Shown: positions 57,728 through 64,000 of the stretch, piece after piece
Layout of the letters: every line of letters begins with the position of its first letter
Numbering within the stretch: the stretch's first letter is position 1
Assembly: GCA_963978545.1 (NCBI GenBank)
Contig: OZ021727.1
Span: 13,333,243-13,397,242 of the forward strand
DNA length: 64,000 nt
From: Linyphia triangularis
Lineage: Eukaryota > Arthropoda > Arachnida > Araneae > Linyphiidae
Reading direction: 5' to 3'
Notes under the pieces: model-generated
What the model was told of the DNA's origin: nothing
Database searches by the model: none
The model's input: the letters and a program-made list of their open reading frames with translations, nothing else
Made by a program: the position numbers and the translations under genes

Positions 57728-58204
57728 ATATATATAAAATATAATAAACTACATGGTATGTAAGGTATTTATATGTAATATGTATACATGTCGTATTTGC
57801 CAATGTCGGAAATAGGTTATGTTCTGGGAAGATTAGACAGTCGATGCCGTATCTCAAGCATTGAGCATGTTTTTTTTTTATATTTATTTTTTTAAATAAA
57901 CGTGTCGAAATCGTCACGAAAACATATTTTTCGTCTTTTCCTATAACACTATATTTCAATTTTAAAACTCTACATCAACATTTCAAAACTTCCAGTAAAT
58001 TTTACTCAACACTGGACGAGATTGGCCAAGGTCCGTAGCAATGGCCAATCTACCAACAGTCCATATCGGGATTGGTCAGTGTCGAGCCAATATTGGCCAG
58101 CGTATTTGTCCTACAGGCATTGTCTAATCATAATCAAACTTATTATACATCATCCAATACTATCCTGAAATACAAAATTACATAGACTTCGAAAAGTTGA
58201 CAAA

Positions 58205-58207
<3 letters not shown>

Positions 58208-58262
<55 letters not shown>
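58208..58262. repeat. (AT)n microsatellite
   Basis: About 54 bp of AT. Confidence 0.95.
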
Positions 58263-58265
<3 letters not shown>

Positions 58266-59504
58266 TCGCCAGTTCAGTCTATGTTCTACACTGCAAATTT
58301 TTCTTGGGCGATGCCATAATTCTTTGTTTACAATTCAAAACCGTCACATAAAACACGTGTTCGTCAACACGAACTCGTCCCAAGAAACATCTGCTAAACT
58401 ATAATAAATGGCCCTAACACTTCCATATGGATAGTCATGAGAAAGCTCATTTGAAATTCAAGTTCTTATGAAATGTTGCTCTCCTTTCTCCACGGCAGAT
58501 GCAAATTAAAAACTGCTGTCTGCTGCAGTTTTATACAATCTGCCCATTTTTGAGTCGCCGTTATGATAATTTCTCTTCTTCACTTCCAGATTAAAACATT
58601 TGTTGATTCAGTGAAACTTCCTCATGAAAGAATATGAATTAGTCTGAGATATTTATAGGAAGGATGTGAAGGAAAAATATTATTACTTTAGTACCTACAC
58701 GATTTGACTTCCCCATGCTATAAGCCCATATAGTACGGATAAAATAGAACGAAGAGCCGTAAGAAAAACAAAGAAATTGGTCCGTTGATGAAATTTGGAA
58801 AAAATTTTCCATATGTCATGAAAAAGAACAATCAAAAGAGTCCAGAAAAATATCTGGCAAGAAAGGGTGTTTTGGGGGGATCAGGGGGTTTTATAGCTGA
58901 AAAACTAATCCTGGCACGTGACAAATTGTTTTTTTTATAGTATTTTTTTTTACGCTTAATCGAATGGGGGGAGGGGGGGGGGGTTAAAGAAAAAGAAAAA
59001 AAACCGATATAACTAATCTAAAAAAAAGGAGCTTTAGTTCTCTTTTGATAATTCATTTTCATGACATATGAAATGTTTTTGCCAAATTTCTTGAACGGAC
59101 CAATTTTTTTTAAGTCCTATTTTATCGGTACTAATATGCTAACATTATATCTTCTACTATCTTTATCAAGCTTATCTCTTCTATCTATCTATATTTATAT
59201 TATCTTTCATTAAAGGGGCTGGTAAGCATCGGACATTTAGACTCTTTTTTTCAACTCATAAACAAATTCGAATTCTAAAATTATGATGACTATTTTAGTT
59301 ATGTTTTTGTTTTATACACTACTAGCTGGTTGCAAAGTTTATATTGAACAAAAAAAAAGTTTTAATTATTGAAAATAATTAGTTTTAGCACCCGACACAC
59401 GGGGCACAGAGGTATTAAAGTACAATTCATCAATGGAGCAGAAAATTACTACTGAACTATATTTTAAGATTTCATTTGGAAATTGAAAAAAAACAACTCA
59501 ACTA
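58263..59504. other. Non-coding stretch
   Basis: No gene-like ORF; G-rich run near 58966-58982. Nothing else recognised. Confidence 0.4.
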
Positions 59505-59540
59505 GGATTGTGGAACATCGCACAACTTTCAATTACACTA

Positions 59541-61040
59541 CACTGTCTACCAATAAGTATTTGGACACCCATTCAAATGAGGATATCTTCTCAGTAGAGA
59601 AGCAGAAGCATAGACACATGAAATTCACATAGCAAAGACATCTTTACGTAACATATCAATAAGTAAAACAACTCAGTCGCAAATTGAAATGCAAAGTGTA
59701 CTGTGGGGGACATGCAAAAGAATGGAGTACCATTAGCGTGCAGTTGTACAGATGCATTTACTTTAAAAATCGCTCAAGTCATTGGGTTGACTTTTAGTGT
59801 GAGATATAATCTCCCCTGTCATCAGTGTTTACTTGGCACTGTATTCTCATACTTAACATGAGTTTCTTGATGAATTCTAGTGACTAAAGGGTTCGTAACA
59901 TGTTTTGAACAGTTTGCAAGTCATAGAAAGTTCCCAATACATAAAATCTTTACACAATGCATATCGTAGAAGCGTCCCACACATGCTTGCTAAAATTTAG
60001 ATTAGAGGAGTAATCTGGCTTACTTATAGTCGCAATATTGATATTTTTTAATAGTTTATACAAGGCAAAAGTGGAATAAAATTTACCATAAGTATCAATA
60101 AACATGGTTTAAAAACCGACATTTCACCATTAACGACTTGTCTAGATCAAGTTAACATAATTTCAGTGAAAGAGTCGAATTTAATTATCTTTTGAGTTCT
60201 TGGGGAACTTATTAAACCAATTCAACATATGGCACCCAAAGACCAAATCTTTTAAACATCAGATACTGTTTACAGAAAATAATTTTTTCAGTCTAATGAG
60301 TGATATTGGACATCAGATGATCGGTAGAAACGATGGGAACATGATATTTCATGGTAAATGCCAATTCAAGTTAACGATTTTGTGGGAAAAGAGTTTTGGT
60401 CTTTAGGTTCAATATAGTGAAATTGTTTAATAAGCTTCCCAACAGTGCAAAACATAATTAAATTCCACTTTTTCACTGTAAATGCGTTACCTTGATCTAG
60501 ACAAGTCTTTAATTGTGAAATATCAGTTTCTAAATCGTGTTTATTGAAGGTTATGGCAAATTCAATCCCACTTTTGCTTTGGACAAATGATTACAAAATA
60601 TTAATACACCCCTATAAGTAAACCAGATCACTCCTCTGATCCAAATTTCATTAAGCAGGTGTGGGACGCTTCTACGATATGCATTGTGTAAAAATTTAAT
60701 CTATTGGAAACTTTCCATCACTTGCAAACAGTTCAAAAGGTAGGAAGAACAATTTAGCCACTAGAATTCATCAAGAAACTCATGTTAAGTATAAGAATAC
60801 AGTGCCAAGTAAACACTGATGACAGGGGAGATCATATCTCACACTAAAAGTCAACTCCGTGAGTTGCGTGATTTTTAATGTAAATGCATCTGCACATTTG
60901 CACACTAATGGTACTCCATTCTTTTGCATATGCCCCCACAGTACACTTTGCATTTCAATATGCGACTGAGTTGTTTTACTTATAGATATGTTGTATAAAG
61001 ATGTCCTCTTGATGTGAATTTCAGGTGTCTATGCTGGCAA
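59541..61040. mobile_element. Foldback palindrome of about 1.5 kb with Tc1-like left terminus
   Basis: 59605-60245 and the reverse complement of about 60400-61040 match along their length at roughly 85-90 percent by eye (GCATATCGTAGAAGCGTCCC, CATGAGTTTCTTGATGAATT, ATCTCCCCTGTCATCAGTGT occur in both). A centre of about 150 bp is unpaired. The left end CACTGTCTACCAATAAGTAT then TTGGACACCC resembles Tc1-type termini and follows TA; the right end lacks this 65-bp terminus. It interrupts a family E repeat (59505-59540, resuming at about 61041). Confidence 0.8.
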
Positions 61041-61540
61041 TGTTATTCCACAGATATTATATTATGCTTTCTTGTGCGTGAAAAGGAAGAAAAAAAAAAA
61101 ATCAATCGTTGATGAACGATGCTCAAGTGCAAAGAGCTATGTGTTAAAGGCACTCGTTTTTCGACTTATTACAATTTTATCACATTTCTACGGGAATTTC
61201 TAACACCTTAAGAGGCATTAGAGGGATAATTAAAACACCTTAAGAGGCATTAGCACAGAGATTTCAACCAAAATCCTTAGAGCTGTTTTTTTAGCAATTA
61301 CTGAAAAACATGATGTTTTCATGATTTCAATCTTATGCGCATGCGCGATTTTGATGAAGACCTTAACGGTTTATCCATTAGCCACCACTAACACGCACAT
61401 CAAATTTTAACATCGTAGGTCAATTTGTTCGGGAGTTTATGCGGACCACGTCCACACAGACAGACATATTTTCTTGACCTCTTTTTTGAAATTAGGATGT
61501 TTCAAAACGTGGAGAAATACAAAATAATAAAAAAAAAAAA
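61041..61540 (+). repeat. Dispersed repeat family E, right part of the interrupted copy
   Basis: ATTATGCTTTCTTGTGCGTG...GTTGATGAACGATGCTCAAG...ACACCTTAAGAGGCATTA (twice)...AGGATGTTTCAAAACGTGGA matches 30180-30450 in order. Confidence 0.65.
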
Positions 61541-61687
61541 ATCGAAATTTTTTTAAATGCAACTTGATCTTTTGCTTGTATTAGTTGTCGATATTGATAT
61601 TTAAAACATAACTTTTGTAAATTAAAGTTTTTGGATAGTTCTAATAGTTTTAATAACTCCCTTCAGTTTAAAATATTTAATTTAGGC

Positions 61688-61874
61688 TGGTTAGTTATTT
61701 TCAGATTATCTGGCGCCGTCAGCAACACAAGGGCAATAATGCGCCGAAACATACGTCATTTGACAAGAAAAACATACATTTACAAATACCCATGCCTTAC
61801 ACGGGACTCGAACCCGCAACCTCGCGGTCTTGAAGCTAGCACTCTAACTACTATACCGTTTAATCGGACCTATT
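61688..61874 (-). mobile_element. tRNA-derived SINE (AACC-tailed family), copy 3
   Basis: Reverse copy of the family: CAGATTATCTGGCGCCGTCAG...GGGACTCGAACCCGCAACCTCGCGGTC...CTATACCG. Flanking duplications TATTTAATTTAGGC / TATTTAATATAGGC differ at one base (61674-61687, 61875-61888). Confidence 0.85.
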
Positions 61875-62330
61875 TATTTAATATAGGCACATTGATAACC
61901 TGATATTCATAACAAACACATCAACAATAATTTTGACTGCTATTTTTTTTTTCAACACACCCATTAGATTTTTTACAAATTGTAATTTAATTTGCCTAAA
62001 TTCTAACTATATTCTAGCATCGACATTTTGTGTGTTTGTAATGCGGTGGGCAATTCAGCTAATGTTTATTATTTAACCCACTTACCAGCATCCGACCAAG
62101 CCGAAACTTGGCAGATAAACCTCAAGTAAATGTTTTCCTCTTGTTTGTTTTGTATGCTGATTTTGGCACCTGTTATGCAGCTATTAGTCTTTGACTAAAT
62201 TCGGGTTCTCATCATCATTAGAATATAAACTCTTTTCTTAAAAAACAATTTACTTGCTTCCCGAAAGAAACTGCTCGCCGTCACAAGTTAATACTCATTC
62301 AAGTATTTTCTACAAATTGCATACCCACCT

Positions 62331-62690
62331 AATGCCTTCGTGGTTAGCACTATGGCCTCGCATGCCAATGGTGCCGGTTTCGAATTCAAGGTTACGCTTG
62401 TAGTTTTGTGCTCTCAACGACTTATTACTTGAGCAAAATAACAGCTAATCAGGACGGCTTAACGTGGACTCTGAACCACAATGGACATCCATGCTTAACT
62501 CAGGATTCGAACCTTTGGCGTGCGAAGCCGGAGTGCTAACCATACAGCCATCACCGAATGCCGTGTTAGGTATAGATGCTCGTTGTGGTTCGGAATCCAA
62601 GTTAAGCTGTAGGTTCCGGCCTGATTAACCGTCATTGTGAATAACAATAGGTCGTTGAGCGTACAAGTCAACCAACTGCAAATTGTAATA
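62331..62690 (+). mobile_element. SINE of the second family split by a reverse SINE
   Basis: Plus head 62335-62395 (GTGGTTAGCACTATGGCCTC, GGTTTCGAATTC) and plus body from about 62556 (GATGCTCGTTGTGGTTCGGAATC...GGTCGTTGAGCG) enclose a reverse copy at about 62400-62552 (CTCAACGACTTATTACTTGAG...AGGATTCGAACCTTTGGCG). Confidence 0.6.
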
Positions 62691-62754
62691 ATATTTACGT
62701 TGTTGATTGAGGGAACTATAGAGAAACAGTGTTACTCCTAAGCTTTATCATACT

Positions 62755-63218
62755 GTTGCACAAATTGTCTGTATATATTGTAAATAGTGACGTATTATTT
62801 CAAAATTCTATTGTAATTTATTTTTATCTTATTTTATTTATTAATTAATAGCGATTATACAAGTTAGAAAAAGGTGGCAACACCTAAAGCAGTCGAGAAG
62901 TTTCGAGATATTTCTTTTCTATGAATTGGCTGGAAATTTCGAGAATGTCTCACGCGCTTGTATATAAAAGACTGGAGAACGGGAAAGTTTGGAGATTGAC
63001 TTCGGATTTCGTTGAAAGCGGAACGCTTTGTTTACCTATTGGAGTGAGCTTGTATAATCGCTGAATTCGAAGTTATTTTTGTTGAAGCTTGTGTTGAAGC
63101 TTGAGAGTAATTAAACTGTTGCCTGTGAATAAATTTTGTGAGTTTTCTGAAGAGAGAATAAATATTTTTATACCGTGAAAACTGTACCATCATTGCCTCA
63201 GCGGAAAAATTCGTAACA
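62755..63218 (-). mobile_element. Solo LTR, copy 2, with 4-bp TSD
   Basis: 464 bp, reading TGTTACGAATTTTTCCGCTG...TTTGTGCAACA on the minus strand, flanked by ATAC on both sides (62751-62754, 63219-63222). It has a TATAAAAA box and an AATAAA-rich 3' part. Inverted relative to the copy at 57282. Gypsy-type origin is likely from the termini and duplication length, but no internal genes remain. Confidence 0.8.
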
Positions 63219-63222
63219 ATAC

Positions 63223-64000
63223 GCAATTTGACCCTTTATGTTACCCTTGCGCAATGAAAAGTCAAACCATCAACTACCTTAAGCTTTATCATTGAGTGGT
63301 ACATGTCATTTAGGTTTACGTTAAAATTGCGCAAGCGCATCAGGAAACTGCCATTGCAAAGTTTGTTTTTCAGCATTTCCCAAAAATGGTTCTAGCGAAT
63401 TTGATCAAAATCTCAAAACCGCTTTTTAAGGTGATCTAAACATCCTCACACATAGAAACAAATGTCTTTAAACGTAAAATTCTCTTTCTTTGAGTATTGC
63501 CCATCTGCGGCTGTTTTTCCTCTATTTTACTTACAAGAAAGGATAATGTAATAACTATCAAATATCATACCTCAAACTGGCCACCTTTCATGAAAATGAA
63601 AACGAAGATGGTAAATTATAACAATCCATTCCAAATTAAAATGAAAGCGACCAGTATTAAAATGTAATTGAAATTTGTGCGATGTTCCACACTCCCGAGG
63701 AAATGTAAGAAATGTCTTATCAATTTGTAATTAGTGCATGAGTGGTACAAAATTAAAATGTAAATAACGGACAGAAATATTATTAATCTGCCATTGAAAA
63801 AAGTTAAATAATCTATACGCATAAATAAATGGAAATAAATTTCAAAGTAAGATATGGCATTTAACAAAAAAACAAATAATAATAATAATAATGAATACAT
63901 TGAACTACAAAATCCGTTATAAAATAACCCATAAAAACAGAGTTTTTTAAAAATCCGTTATAAGCATTGTCAATTTTTATATTCATTAACACATCGCCTA
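63223..64000. other. Non-coding right edge with family E (reverse) and family C pieces
   Basis: GAAATTTGTGCGATGTTCCACA near 63670 is family E in reverse; 63890-64000 (AACCCATAAAAACAGAGTTTTTTA, in part; CATTGTCAATTTTTATATTCATTAACAC, in part) is family C, cut by the window end. The rest is unremarkable. Confidence 0.5.

Overview
The window is AT-rich animal nuclear DNA. Its genes are split into short exons with GT-AG borders. It also holds tRNA-derived SINEs, many short inverted-repeat DNA transposons (MITEs), solo LTRs, two tandem satellites and long TA, poly-A and poly-G tracts. This pattern fits a large arthropod genome, and I favour an arachnid such as a spider. That placement is an inference from genome texture, because no marker gene is present. 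There is no rRNA, no CRISPR array, no bacterial operon and no intact transposase or reverse transcriptase.

The only well-supported gene lies on the minus strand. Thirteen exons between 44771 and 26053 join into one uninterrupted frame of 338 codons (1,014 nt), and the codon phase agrees at all twelve junctions. The start codon is at 44754-44756. The predicted protein has a basic, NLS-like N-terminus, an acidic patch, a long charged coiled coil, a proline/glutamate-rich acidic linker and then an AT-hook. It looks like a nuclear DNA- or chromatin-associated protein of a family I do not recognise. No stop codon is reached, so the 3' end lies left of 26053. A possible 28-nt exon at 10138-10165 and an exon-like stretch running off the left edge (1-107, minus) may belong to it or to a neighbour.

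Layout. 1-107: minus-strand exon fragment. 770-7795: satellite with a monomer of about 449 bp, decaying towards its left edge. 7890-9670 and 20140-22410: two diverged copies of one long element in inverted orientation. 10540-12810: satellite of about 316 bp built as a dimer of about 158-bp halves. 14.7-16.3 kb: a SINE, a 66-bp perfect inverted repeat and CA-rich minisatellites. 16.3-25.5 kb: no intact gene; small tandem arrays and duplications. 26-45 kb: the gene, its introns filled with MITEs (one family present eight times, always in the same orientation), a nested hAT-type/palindromic MITE and TA tracts. 45.3-64 kb: gene-poor, with a piggyBac-type MITE, a GC-richer patch, SINEs, two solo LTRs and a foldback palindrome of about 1.5 kb.

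The most interesting items are the unrecognised AT-hook/coiled-coil gene, the 449-bp satellite that appears to be built from the end of a hAT-like MITE whose relative sits at 39.1 kb, the same-strand MITE family in the gene's introns, and the 1.5-kb palindrome.
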